From positions 1-64,000 of the forward strand of contig NZ_BNBS01000033.1 of assembly GCF_014656075.1 (NCBI RefSeq): a DNA stretch of 64,000 nt, in the 5' to 3' direction. The position numbers and the translations under genes were made by a program. Of the stretch, positions 55,701-63,779 are shown one piece after another. The stretch's first letter is position 1; the number at the start of each line of letters is the position of its first letter. The notes beneath the pieces were generated by a model. That model saw nothing but the letters and a program-made list of their open reading frames with translations. It was not told where the DNA came from and made no database searches. Source of the DNA: Streptomyces hydrogenans. Lineage in GTDB: Bacteria; Actinomycetota; Actinomycetes; Streptomycetales; Streptomycetaceae.

Positions 55701-57601
55701 ACGACGGCCTCGTGCCGGACCTGTCCGCGTGGGCGCGGCAGACGCTGCCGTCGTACATGGTGCCCGCCGTCGTCCTCCTCCCCGACGGGCTGCCGCTCAC
55801 GCCGAACGGCAAGGTCGACCGGGCCGCCCTGCCCGCCCCGCGCGCCGCCGTCGCCCCCGAGGGGGCGGCCCGGGCGCCGGAGACCGCCGCCGAGAAGCTG
55901 CTGTGCGAACTGTTCGCGGCGGTCCTCGGGCGGAGCGGCGTCGGCGTGGACGACGACTTCTTCGCGCTCGGCGGCGACAGCATCGTGTCGATCCGGCTGG
56001 TGTCCCGGGCCCGCTCGCGCGGGCTGTCCCTCTCCACGAAGGACGTCTTCCGGTACCGGACGGTCGCCGCCCTCGCCGCCCACGCGAAGGTACGGACGCC
56101 CCGGGCCAGCGCGTCCCGGGCCGCCGGCGCGGCGCCGGCCGGGACCGGGGCGGCCGACGCGCCGCGCCCGCCCGCTCCGGCCCACGACGGGGCCGGAGGG
56201 TCGCGCCCCCCGCTCGACGACCGGGCGGAGGTGCCGCTCACCCCGATCCTGCACTGGCAGCGGGAGCGGGGCGGGCCCGTCGACGGCTTCCACCAGTCCG
56301 TGCTCGTGCGGACCCCGGCGGACCTGTCCCCGGCGCGCCTGCGGGCGCTGCTCCAGGCGCTCCTCGACCGGCACGACGCCCTCCGGACGCGGCTGACGCG
56401 CGACGGCGGGTGGCGCCTCGACGTGCTGCCGCGCGGCGCGGTGGACGCGGCGGGGCGGATCGCGCGGATCGACGCGTCCGGGCTCGACGCCGGGCGGCTC
56501 GCGGAGCGGGTGCGGGCCGAGGCGGACGCGGCACGCCGACGGCTCGCGCCCGGCGAGGGGAACATGGTCCAGGCCGTGTGGTTCGACGCGGGCCCCGGCC
56601 GGCCCGGCCGGCTGCTCCTCATGATCAACCACCTGGTCGTGGACGGGGTGTCGTGGCGGATCCTCCTGGAGGACCTGGGCACCGGCGTCGCGCCCCGGGC
56701 CGAGGCGCCGGACGCCGCACCCGTGTCGTTCGCCGACTGGGGCCGCCGACTGGCGGACGAGGCGCGCGGCCGGAGCGCCGAACTCCCCTTCTGGCGCGGG
56801 ATCCTGGAGGGCGCCGGCCCGCTCGTCCCCGGGGCGGAGCCGCTGGCCTCCCGGGACGTCGAGGGGGCGAAGCGGACCGTCACCCGGGTCCTGCCCGCCG
56901 ACCGGACGGAGCCGCTGCTGACCCGGGTGCCCGCCCGGCTGGGCGTCGGGGTGAACGCGGTGCTGCTGGGCGCGCTGAGCACGGCGGCGGGGCACTGGCG
57001 CACGGACTCCGGTTCTGGTGACGGCCGCTCCGGGGGCCCCGTGTCGGACGGCCGGGGCCCGTTCCTCGTGGACGTGGAGGGGCACGGCCGCGAGGAGATC
57101 GCGGGCGGCCTCGACCTGTCGGCGACCATCGGCTGGTTCACCAGCATGTTCCCGGTCCGCCTCGCGGGACGGCCGGACGACCCGGAGGACGCCGTACGGG
57201 CGGTGGACGGACAGCTGGGGAGCATGCCGGACAAGGGGCTCGGCTTCGGGCTGCTGCGCCACCTCCACCCGGAGACCGGGCCCGTGCTCGGGGCACTGCC
57301 CCGGGCACAGATCCTCTTCAACTACCTGGGCCGCTTCGACCGGCCGGACGACACGGACTGGGCCCTGGTGCCGGAGGCCGGCGCGGTCGGCGGGGGCGGC
57401 GACCCCGGGATGCCGCTGACGCACCTCCTGGAGGTGTCGGCGATCGTCCACGACCGGGGCGCCCGGCCCGAACTCCACGTCACCTGGGCGTATCCGGAGG
57501 CCCTGCTGGACCGGGCCCGGGTGGAGGCGCTGGCCGACGCCTGGTGCACGGCCCTGGAGACCCTGACCACATCCACCGCAGAGCCGGGAGAGACGGCGTG
57601 A
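49718..57601 (+). CDS. NRPS, two modules: C-A-T-C-A-T-E
   Basis: A 2,627-aa synthetase. Module 2: condensation domain (HHIAIDGW near 128), adenylation domain (A3 'YAMYTSGSTG' near 612; extracted code DAYFWGVTFK, close to Ile/Val codes) and carrier (GGHSLL near 1022). Module 3: condensation (HHIAFDGW near 1208), adenylation (A3 near 1692; extracted code DILQVGVVWK, close to Gly codes DILQLG.IWK) and a carrier with GGDSI near 2085, the form that precedes epimerases. An epimerization domain ends it (NHLVVDGVSW near 2303, 'VEGHGRE', 'NYLGRF'). The epimerase's first His is Asn; the catalytic second His is kept. The GTG is preceded by GAGAGG within a short GAGA-rich direct repeat. Confidence 0.93.
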   Translation: MIPLSFSQLRFWFQEELDRGGESPNTSMALRLTGRPDAGAMREALRDVVARHESLRTVFPVGDGVPRQRVLEAVEVGLPVRPVAEEELDAALAEETGRRFDLERESPLRAVLLAVDSPGLHVLVITVHHIAIDGWSVAPFLRDLSHAYAARLEGRPPSWEELPVQYVDFTLWQRKELGTPDAPGSLVAEQLAHWRRALADAPAELPLPTDRPRRSTATHRAGTVPFRLPSDSLRLLSRLALRHGASTFMVLHAAFAGFLRRIGAGTDVLVGSPVAGRTDVGLDELVGCFVNTVVIRTDTSGDPDFHELLRRTRRGVVAALDHQDVPFEQVVEAVNPARSADRHPLFRVMLSLQNNAGAVVDLPGLDARLLDYVHRTIVYDLLLDVTETDGALGGALVYARDLFDHDTAERLARGFTAYLTQAVAAPERPVGGLDLLTPVERRTTLETWNGRDGDLPDGSVPELLRRRAAASPDATAVVCGATRLTYAELDTHADRLAHRLRRRGAGPERLVAVAVDRSADLVVALLAVLRTGAAYLPLDPRNPDDRQLALLDDARPCLILADAATRARAETLAGAGTGLPLVLTDDPDPTGPDDDTAGDTGARPEITGDRAAYAMYTSGSTGRPKGVLVTHRNIVALAADPCWAADGGHARVLAHSPHSFDASTYELWVPLLRGGTVVVVPAGDSSPRALERAAGEGDATSAFLTTALFNLLVAEGSPLLGRVGHVWTGGEQPSTTAVRRMLTDFPGTALTHVYGPTENTTFSTFGRVEPPRGTDTLTDTAPDAVPGAAPDAHGGRPPIGRPMANTRVYVLDDRLQPVPVGVPGELYLAGAGLARGYLGRPGLTAGSFVADPYGGPGGRMYRTGDLVRWTADGALDFLARVDDQVKIRGFRIEPREIEAVLERHPAVARAAVLVREERPGERDLVAYVVPAPDHDDDPARRVAEHARRALPDYMVPAVVVLPGGLPLTPNGKLDRAALPAPGRGGGSRPPRTAAEQLVCGLFAEVLGVPEVAADDDFFALGGHSLLAVRLVNRLREVLDEGITTRTVFASPTPAGLAGRARAREDAGRAGRGPLRPRPRGDVLPPSYSQLRFWAQGELTEGAAAHTVTTALRLTGPLDAGALAAALADVVARHESLRTVFPVTDGTPRQLVLEAEAFALPVRRVAERDVEAAVLAASEYAFDLARERPVRAELLARGPEDHVLAVTFHHIAFDGWSAAPFLRDLSSAYAARLRGQAPERPELPVQYADFTLWQREGRGDADAPDGDLARRLAHWAGVLAGAPDELALPFDRPRPDTATHRAGTVPFRLAPADHARLTALARRHGASVFMVLHAALAGLLRQLGAGTDVLVGSPVAGRTDSALDDLVGCFVNTVVVRTDASGNPDFGTLLDRVRGAVLAALEHQDVPFEQVVDAVGPVRSAARHPLFQVMLSLQNNAAGALELPGLRVEALRLGRYRSLPCDLLLDLTEADGGLEGSLVYALDLFDHATAERLAECFARFLADATARPTRPVRELDLLSPAERHTVLTEWGGPAAGSAPLGGTVPSAGSVPRWFREQVARTPDAVAVLQGARRVTYRELDARVERLARRLRGLGAGPERLVAVAMERTPDLLVALLAAHRTGAAYLPVDPHHPRERVAGILEEAAPLLVLSDRATRAALGTPAWQALDDPAFDSGPAAGSGDPDGPVPADATAYVLYTSGSTGRPKGVAVSHGNLAHLLAAMRDRLPLGPADRLLAVTTVAFDIAHLELLLPLLSGAAVVLASPDEVREPRALGRLVGRHRVTALQATPSLWAGLVAEVPDAVRGLRVLVGGEALPPALAGQLTALAAEVTHVYGPTETTVWSLATPLGPRDAERPPLGSPLGGTRVYVLNDGLRPVPVGVPGELYVGGPGVARGYLGRPGPTAERFVADPYGPPGGRLYRTGDLVRWTAGGGLVFLGRADDQVKLRGFRIEPREVEAALDRHRRVARSAVVVREDRPGERRLVAYVVPVRDAAGDDGLVPDLSAWARQTLPSYMVPAVVLLPDGLPLTPNGKVDRAALPAPRAAVAPEGAARAPETAAEKLLCELFAAVLGRSGVGVDDDFFALGGDSIVSIRLVSRARSRGLSLSTKDVFRYRTVAALAAHAKVRTPRASASRAAGAAPAGTGAADAPRPPAPAHDGAGGSRPPLDDRAEVPLTPILHWQRERGGPVDGFHQSVLVRTPADLSPARLRALLQALLDRHDALRTRLTRDGGWRLDVLPRGAVDAAGRIARIDASGLDAGRLAERVRAEADAARRRLAPGEGNMVQAVWFDAGPGRPGRLLLMINHLVVDGVSWRILLEDLGTGVAPRAEAPDAAPVSFADWGRRLADEARGRSAELPFWRGILEGAGPLVPGAEPLASRDVEGAKRTVTRVLPADRTEPLLTRVPARLGVGVNAVLLGALSTAAGHWRTDSGSGDGRSGGPVSDGRGPFLVDVEGHGREEIAGGLDLSATIGWFTSMFPVRLAGRPDDPEDAVRAVDGQLGSMPDKGLGFGLLRHLHPETGPVLGALPRAQILFNYLGRFDRPDDTDWALVPEAGAVGGGGDPGMPLTHLLEVSAIVHDRGARPELHVTWAYPEALLDRARVEALADAWCTALETLTTSTAEPGETA

Positions 57602-60600
57602 CCGCAGCAGACCGCGCGTACGAGCACTCCGACGAGGAGACGTCGAGACCGGCGCCGCTCCAGGAGGGGCTGTTCTTCCACACCGCGTTCGACCCGGACG
57701 GGCAGGACGTCTACACCATCCAGCTGGCCCTGGACTTCGAGGGCCCGGTCGACCCCGGCCTGCTGCGCGCGGTCTGCCGGGTGCTGACGGACCGCCACGA
57801 CAGCCTGCGGTCCGGGTTCCGCGCCGACCCGTCGGGCGCGCCGGTGCGGTTCGTCGGGGCCGCGGTCGAGCCGGACTGGCGGACGGCCGACCTCACCGGG
57901 ACGGCGCCCGGCGACCGGGAGGCGGAGGCGGCGCGGCTGGCCGGGGAGGAGCGGCGGCGCCGCTTCGACCCGGCCCGGCCGCCGCTGATCCGCTTCCTGC
58001 TGATCCGGCTCGACGCCACCCGGTGGCGCTTCGTCCTGACGAACCACCACATCATCCTGGACGGCTGGTCCACCTCGATCCTCCTCGACGAGCTGTTCCT
58101 CCTGTACGACGCGGGGGCCGGGGTCGCCGGGACGTGCCCGCTGCCGCCCGCCCCCTCGTACACCTCCTACCTGGACTGGCTCGGCACGGTGGACCCGGAG
58201 TGGTCGCGGGAGGCGTGGGCGGAGGCGCTGGCCGGGATCGATGGACCGACTCTGGTGGCGCCGCACCGGCAGGGCCGGGACACGGTGGTGCCCGAGCGGG
58301 TGCTCCGCACGCTGCCGGCGGCGCGGACCGCCGCGCTGGCCGCCCGGGCGCGCGAGGCGGGGGTCACCCTCGGCACCGTGACGCAGGTGGCGTGGGGGCT
58401 GGTGCTGCGGCAGCTGACCGGGCGGGGCGACGTGGTGTTCGGGCTGACGGTGTCGGGGCGGGCCGCCGACGTCGACGGCGTCGAGTCGATGGTCGGGCTG
58501 CTCATCAACACCGTGCCGGCGCGGGTGCGGGCCGACCCCCGCGACACCCTGCTCGACGTGCTGGAGCGGGTCCAGGACGAGCAGCTCGACCTGATGGAGC
58601 ACCACCACGTCGGGCTGACGGAGATCCAGCGGGAGGCCGGGTACGGGGCGCTGTTCGACACGACGGCCGTCCTCGACAACTATCCGATGGGCGCGGGCGA
58701 GCGCCGGCTCGGCGAGGCGCTCCTGGTCGGCGTCTCGGGCTTCGACGCCACCCACTACCCGCTCTCGCTGATCTGCACGCCGGCCGAGGAGCTGTCGCTG
58801 CGGATCGACTTCCGGCCCGATCTGCTCGGGCGCGCGGAGGCGGAGGGGATCGCCGACCGGCTGGCACGGATCCTGGAGGCGATCGCCGAGGATCCGCACC
58901 GCACGGTGGGGAGCCTGCCCGCCCTGTCGGCGGACGAGCGCAGGCTGGTCCTGGAGGAGTGGAACGCGACCGCCCGCCCGGTGGCACCGGCCACGCTGCC
59001 CGCCCTGATCGAGGCGCGGGCCGCGCGGGTCCCGCACCGCACGGCGCTCACGCACCGGGGGCGGGACCTCGGCTACGCGGAGCTGAACCGCCGGGCGAAC
59101 CGGCTGGCGCGGGTGCTGCTCGCCGAGGGCGCGGGGCCGGAGGCCCGGGTGGCGCTCGCGCTGCCGAGGACGCCGGACATGGTCGTCGCCCTGCTCGCCG
59201 TCCTCAAGACCGGGGCCGCCTACGTGCCGGTCGACGTGCGCTATCCCGCCGACCGGGTGGCGCGGATGCTCGGCGACGCGCGGCCCCGGCTGGCGGTGGT
59301 CACCGAGGCGACCCGGGGGGTGCTGCCGGAGGGGACGGCCGCGGTCGTCCTGGACCACCCGGACGTGGTGCGGCGGGCCGACGCGCAGCCGGACGGGGAC
59401 GTCGTGGACGCGGAGCGGCCGGGGCCGCTGCTCCCCGGGCATCCCGCCTACGTCATCTACACCTCGGGGACCACCGGTGTCCCCAAGGGGGTGGTCGTCG
59501 AGCACGCGAACGCCGTGAACTTCGTGGCGGTCGTCGAGGACCACTTCGGCGCCGACGGCATGGCGCGGGTCCTGGCGTCCACCTCGCTCAGCTTCGACGT
59601 GTCGGTCTTCGAGATCGTCACGACGCTGGCGCTCGGCGGGCACATGGAGCTGGTCGACGACCTGTTCGCGCTGCTGGAGCGGGACGGCTGGGAGGGCAGT
59701 CTGGTCAGCGGCGTGCCGTCGGCGGTCGCGAGCATGGCGGCGGGCGACGCGCTCGACGTGACGGCCCGGCACGTGGTGCTCGGCGGGGAGGCGATACCAG
59801 GCGCCCTGCTGCGGGAGCTGTGGCGGCGGGTGCCGGGCTGCGCGGTCACCAACATCTACGGCCCGACCGAGGCGACCACCTACGCGACGTGGTGGCGCGG
59901 CGAGGAGCGGCCCGACGGCGATCCGCCGATCGGCCGGCCCGTGCCCAACGCCCGGGTGTACGTGCTCGATCCGTGGCTCCAGCCGGTTCCGGTGGGACGG
60001 CCGGGCGAGCTGTACATCGCCGGTGACGGGGTGAGCCGCGGCTATCTGCACCGGCCCGCGCTGACCTCGGAGCGGTTCGTGGCCTGCCCGTTCGGGCCGC
60101 CCGGCGGCCGGATGTACCGCACGGGCGACCAGGTGCGCTGGCGCGCGGACGGCGAGCTGGAGTACCTGGGCCGGCTCGACGGGCAGGTGAAGGTCCGCGG
60201 CTTCCGGATCGAGCTCGGCGACGTGGAGGCCGCCCTGCTGCGGCACGAGGGCGTGGCGCGGGCCGTCGCGGTGGTGCGGGAGGACCGCGAGGGCGACCGC
60301 AGGCTCGTCGCGTACGTGCTCGCGGCCGGGCCCGGGGAGCCGCCGTCCGGGGCGGAGCTGCGGCGCTTCGTCCGCGCCGCGCTGCCGGAGCACATGGTGC
60401 CGTCGGCGGTGGTGCCGCTGGAGCGGTTCCCGCTGATGCCGAACGGCAAGCTGGACCGGGCGGCGCTGCCCGCGCCCGCGTACGGCACGACCGTCCGCAG
60501 GGAGGCGGCGCACGCGCGCGAGGAGCCGCTGTGCGCGCTGTTCGCCGAGGTGCTGGGGGTGCCGCGGGTCGGCCCGGACGACGGCTTCTTCGACCTGGGC

Positions 60601-61473
60601 GGGCACTCGCTGCTGGCGACCCGGCTGGTGAGCCGGGTGCGGGCGGTCCTCGGCACCGCGCTGACCGTCCGCGCGCTCTTCGAGGCGCCGACCCCGGCGG
60701 CCCTCGCACGCCGGCTCGACGACGGCGGCGACGGCTCCGGCCTGGACGTGCTGCTGCCGCTGCGGACGGGCGGACGGCTCCGGCCGCTGTTCGCGGTGCA
60801 CGCGGCGAGCGGTCTGGCCTGGCCGTACGCCCGGCTGCTGCCGCACCTGGACCCGGAGGTGCCGCTGTACGGGCTGCAGGCGCCGAGCCTGACCGATCCG
60901 GAGGGCGGCGCGCGCAAGCCGGAGGAGCTGGCACGGGAGTACGCCCGGCGGATCCGGGAGGTGCAGCGGGAGGGGCCGTACCGGCTGCTCGGCTGGTCGG
61001 TCGGCGGCACCCTCGCCCACGGGGTGGCGGCGGAGCTGGTGGAGGCGGGGCACGCCGTGGAGTTCGTGGCGCTGCTGGACGCGTATCCGGCTCCCTCGGC
61101 GGGGCTGCCGGGCTGGGAGGAGACCCACCGCCACGTGGCCGGGTCGGCCGGCTTCGCCGCGGACGGGACGCCGCCGGAGCAGATCGCGCTGCTCGGGGAG
61201 CGGGCGGTGGAGGGCGCGCGGCTCGCGGTGCGGTCGGCGGTGGACGCGCTGCGGGCCGTCCCGGCGCGCACCCGGGGGGTGGACGTGCTGCACTTCCGCG
61301 CGGCGGCGGACGGCGCGGCCGTCGCGCCGGACGCCTGGCGGGCGTACGCCGGGGGGCGGCTGACGGCCGTGGACGTGGCGTGCGGTCACTACGAGATGCT
61401 GGATCCCGCTCCGCTCGCCGTGATCGGCGCGGCGCTGACGGACCGGGTCGCGGAGGGCGCGGAGGGCCGTTGA
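57598..61473 (+). CDS. NRPS termination module: C-A-T-TE
   Basis: A 1,291-aa synthetase starting at a GTG that overlaps the previous stop (GTGA). The condensation domain has 'NHHIILDGWS' near 148 and would accept the epimerised chain (D-to-L type). The adenylation domain has A3 'YVIYTSGTTGVPKG' near 618; the code I extract is DVFSLGITYK, which I cannot assign. The carrier has GGHSLL near 1000, and a type I thioesterase (about 1055-1291) has the nucleophile in 'LGWSVGGTLAH' near 1131 and the His in 'CGHYEMLDP' near 1262. It adds the fourth residue and releases the peptide by hydrolysis or cyclisation. A terminator begins at its stop codon. Confidence 0.93.
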   Translation: MTAADRAYEHSDEETSRPAPLQEGLFFHTAFDPDGQDVYTIQLALDFEGPVDPGLLRAVCRVLTDRHDSLRSGFRADPSGAPVRFVGAAVEPDWRTADLTGTAPGDREAEAARLAGEERRRRFDPARPPLIRFLLIRLDATRWRFVLTNHHIILDGWSTSILLDELFLLYDAGAGVAGTCPLPPAPSYTSYLDWLGTVDPEWSREAWAEALAGIDGPTLVAPHRQGRDTVVPERVLRTLPAARTAALAARAREAGVTLGTVTQVAWGLVLRQLTGRGDVVFGLTVSGRAADVDGVESMVGLLINTVPARVRADPRDTLLDVLERVQDEQLDLMEHHHVGLTEIQREAGYGALFDTTAVLDNYPMGAGERRLGEALLVGVSGFDATHYPLSLICTPAEELSLRIDFRPDLLGRAEAEGIADRLARILEAIAEDPHRTVGSLPALSADERRLVLEEWNATARPVAPATLPALIEARAARVPHRTALTHRGRDLGYAELNRRANRLARVLLAEGAGPEARVALALPRTPDMVVALLAVLKTGAAYVPVDVRYPADRVARMLGDARPRLAVVTEATRGVLPEGTAAVVLDHPDVVRRADAQPDGDVVDAERPGPLLPGHPAYVIYTSGTTGVPKGVVVEHANAVNFVAVVEDHFGADGMARVLASTSLSFDVSVFEIVTTLALGGHMELVDDLFALLERDGWEGSLVSGVPSAVASMAAGDALDVTARHVVLGGEAIPGALLRELWRRVPGCAVTNIYGPTEATTYATWWRGEERPDGDPPIGRPVPNARVYVLDPWLQPVPVGRPGELYIAGDGVSRGYLHRPALTSERFVACPFGPPGGRMYRTGDQVRWRADGELEYLGRLDGQVKVRGFRIELGDVEAALLRHEGVARAVAVVREDREGDRRLVAYVLAAGPGEPPSGAELRRFVRAALPEHMVPSAVVPLERFPLMPNGKLDRAALPAPAYGTTVRREAAHAREEPLCALFAEVLGVPRVGPDDGFFDLGGHSLLATRLVSRVRAVLGTALTVRALFEAPTPAALARRLDDGGDGSGLDVLLPLRTGGRLRPLFAVHAASGLAWPYARLLPHLDPEVPLYGLQAPSLTDPEGGARKPEELAREYARRIREVQREGPYRLLGWSVGGTLAHGVAAELVEAGHAVEFVALLDAYPAPSAGLPGWEETHRHVAGSAGFAADGTPPEQIALLGERAVEGARLAVRSAVDALRAVPARTRGVDVLHFRAAADGAAVAPDAWRAYAGGRLTAVDVACGHYEMLDPAPLAVIGAALTDRVAEGAEGR

Positions 61474-61515
61474 GCCCGGGGGGCCGGAGGGGGTCCTCCG
61501 GCCCCCCGGGGCTCA
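61471..61515. terminator. Bidirectional terminator closing the NRPS cluster and cys operon
   Basis: An approximately 20-bp stem with one bulge (TGAGCCC... / ...GGGCTCA). Its two outer ends are the stop codons of the NRPS gene and of cysN themselves. Confidence 0.8.
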
Positions 61516-62841
61516 GAAGTCCCAGCCGGCGTCGGCGTCGGTGTCCCCTGCCGGTTCGGGGGCGGCGAAGGACGCGCCGACCATGCCCGCGGTCAGGGTG
61601 GTGCCGTCGACGGGGTCGATCAGGATGAACGAGCCGGTGCGGCGCGAGTCGGCGTAGGCGTCGACGGGCAGCGGTTCGGCGGTGCGGATCCTGACGCGGC
61701 CGATGTCGTTGGCGTCGAGCCGGCCGGAGTGCGGGCGCAGGGACAGGTCGTCGAGGGTGAGCCGGGCGGGGATGGCCTCGACGATGGCCTTGACGGTGCG
61801 GGTGCCGTGCTTGAGCAGCACGCGGTCCCCGGCGGCGAGCGCCCGGTCGGCGACGTGGCAGACGGTCGCGTCGATGGTCGGGGTGGTCTCCGGGGCTTCC
61901 GCCGTCGGCACGATCAGGTCGCCGCGCGCGACGTCGAGGTCGTCCTCCAGGAGGACGGTCACCGACTGGCCGGTGCGCGCGGAGTCGACCGGCCTGCCGA
62001 GCAGGTCGATGCCGGCGATCCTCGTCGTGCGGCCGGACGGCAGGACCGTGACCGGCTCGCCGACCTGGAGCACGCCGGCGGCGATCCGGCCGGCGTAGCC
62101 GCGGTAGTCGGGGTGTTCGGCGCTCTGCGGGCGGATGACGTACTGGACGGGGAGCCGGGCCCGGGCGTCGGCCGGATCGGGGCCGACCGGCACCGACTCC
62201 ACGTGCTCCAGGACCGTCGGGCCGCTGTACCAGTCCATGCGGGCGGACGGCTCCACCACGTTGTCCCCGGCCAGGGCCGAGATGGGGATGGCGGTGACCT
62301 CGGGGATGCCCAGGTCGGCCGCGTGCGCCGTGAACTCGGCGACGATCGTGGCGAACACCGCCTCGCGGTAGCCGACCAGGTCCATCTTGTTGACCGCGAG
62401 GACGACGTGCGGGACGCGGAGCAGGGCGGCGATGGCGGCGTGCCGGCGGGTCTGCTCGACGACGCCGTTGCGGGCGTCGACCAGGATCACCGTCAGCTGG
62501 GCCGTGGAGGCGCCGGTGACCATGTTGCGGGTGTACTGCACGTGCCCGGGGGTGTCGGCGAGGATGAACCGCCGCTTGGGGGTGGCGAAGTACCGGTAGG
62601 CGACGTCGATCGTGATGCCCTGTTCGCGTTCGGCGCGCAGGCCGTCGGTGAGCAGGGCGAGGTCGGGCCCGGAGCGGCCGCGGACGGCCGAGGCGCGCTC
62701 GACGGCCTCCAGCTGGTCGGCGAGGACCGACTTGGAGTCGTGCAGGAGACGGCCGACGAGGGTGGACTTGCCGTCGTCGACGGAGCCCGCGGTGGCGAAC
62801 CGCAGGAGGGTGGTGGCCGGGAGTTCCGTGGTCCTGGTCAT
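61513..62841 (-). CDS. cysN: Sulfate adenylyltransferase large subunit (GTPase)
   Basis: A 442-aa GTP-binding subunit that drives APS formation from ATP and sulfate. The GTPase motifs are 'ATAGSVDDGKSTLVGRLL' (G1, residues 16-33), 'EREQGITIDVAYRYF' (G2), 'ADTPGHVQYTRNM' (G3) and 'VLAVNKMD' (G4). Domain 2 follows with 'GYAGRIAAGVLQVG'. No APS kinase domain is fused. It starts 2 bp after the cysD stop and is the last gene of the operon, ending at the shared terminator. Confidence 0.95.
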   Translation of the reverse strand: MTRTTELPATTLLRFATAGSVDDGKSTLVGRLLHDSKSVLADQLEAVERASAVRGRSGPDLALLTDGLRAEREQGITIDVAYRYFATPKRRFILADTPGHVQYTRNMVTGASTAQLTVILVDARNGVVEQTRRHAAIAALLRVPHVVLAVNKMDLVGYREAVFATIVAEFTAHAADLGIPEVTAIPISALAGDNVVEPSARMDWYSGPTVLEHVESVPVGPDPADARARLPVQYVIRPQSAEHPDYRGYAGRIAAGVLQVGEPVTVLPSGRTTRIAGIDLLGRPVDSARTGQSVTVLLEDDLDVARGDLIVPTAEAPETTPTIDATVCHVADRALAAGDRVLLKHGTRTVKAIVEAIPARLTLDDLSLRPHSGRLDANDIGRVRIRTAEPLPVDAYADSRRTGSFILIDPVDGTTLTAGMVGASFAAPEPAGDTDADAGWDF

Positions 62842-62843
62842 GC

Positions 62844-63779
62844 TCAGAAGTACCCCTCGCGCTTGCGGTCCTCCATGGAGGCCTCGGAGAGCTTGTCGTC
62901 GGCGCGGGTGGCGCCCCGCTCGGTCAGCCGGGAGGCGGTGATCTCCGCGATCACCTGGTCCAGGGTCACCGCGTCGGAGTCGACGGCGCCGGTGCAGGAC
63001 ATGTCGCCGACCGTGCGGTAGCGCACGCGCCGCCGCTCGACGGTCTCGCCGTCCTTCGGGTCGCCCCACGCGCCCACGGGCAGCCACATCCCGGAGCGCC
63101 GGAACACCTCGCGCTCGTGGGCGAAGTAGATCTCCGGCAGCTCGATGCCCTCGCGGGCGATGTACTGCCACACGTCCAGCTCGGTCCAGTCGGAGAGCGG
63201 GAAGACCCGGACGTGCTCGCCGGGGGCGTGCCGGCCGTTGTACAGCTGCCACAGCTCGGGGCGCTGACGGCGCGGGTCCCACTGCGAGAAGCGGTCGCGG
63301 AGGCTGAACACCCGCTCCTTGGCGCGGGCCTTCTCCTCGTCGCGCCGGCCGCCGCCGAGGACCGCGTCGAACCGTTCCGACTGGATGGTCTCGGTGAGCG
63401 GCAGCGTCTGGAGCGGGTTGCGGGTGCCGTCCGGGCGCTCCTTGAGGACGCCGCGGTCGATGTAGTCCTGCACGGACGCCACGTGGAGGCGCAGCCCGTG
63501 GGCGGCGACGGCGCGGTCGCGGTACTCCAGGACCTCGGGGAAGTTGTGTCCGGTGTCCACGTGGAGCAGCGCGAAGGGCACGGGGGCGGGGGCGAACGCC
63601 TTGAGCGCGAGGTGGAGCATGACGATGGAGTCCTTGCCGCCGGAGAAGAGGATCACCGGCCGTTCGAACTCCCCCGCCACCTCGCGGAGGATGTGCACCG
63701 CCTCCGACTCCAGCACGTCCGCGTGGGTCGGTGTGTACGGGTCGTCGGTCCGCGCGGACCTTCGCGTCGCCGTCGTCAT
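62844..63779 (-). CDS. cysD: Sulfate adenylyltransferase small subunit
   Basis: A 311-aa PP-loop ATPase that joins sulfate to ATP with CysN. The PP-loop is 'ILFSGGKDSIVMLHLALKAF' near 43-62; 'HVDTGHNFPEVLEYRD', 'GGGRRDEEKARAKER' and the C-terminal 'KLSEASMEDRKREGYF' are standard for CysD. The ATG overlaps the stop of the upstream cysC (ATGA). Confidence 0.96.
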   Translation of the reverse strand: MTTATRRSARTDDPYTPTHADVLESEAVHILREVAGEFERPVILFSGGKDSIVMLHLALKAFAPAPVPFALLHVDTGHNFPEVLEYRDRAVAAHGLRLHVASVQDYIDRGVLKERPDGTRNPLQTLPLTETIQSERFDAVLGGGRRDEEKARAKERVFSLRDRFSQWDPRRQRPELWQLYNGRHAPGEHVRVFPLSDWTELDVWQYIAREGIELPEIYFAHEREVFRRSGMWLPVGAWGDPKDGETVERRRVRYRTVGDMSCTGAVDSDAVTLDQVIAEITASRLTERGATRADDKLSEASMEDRKREGYF

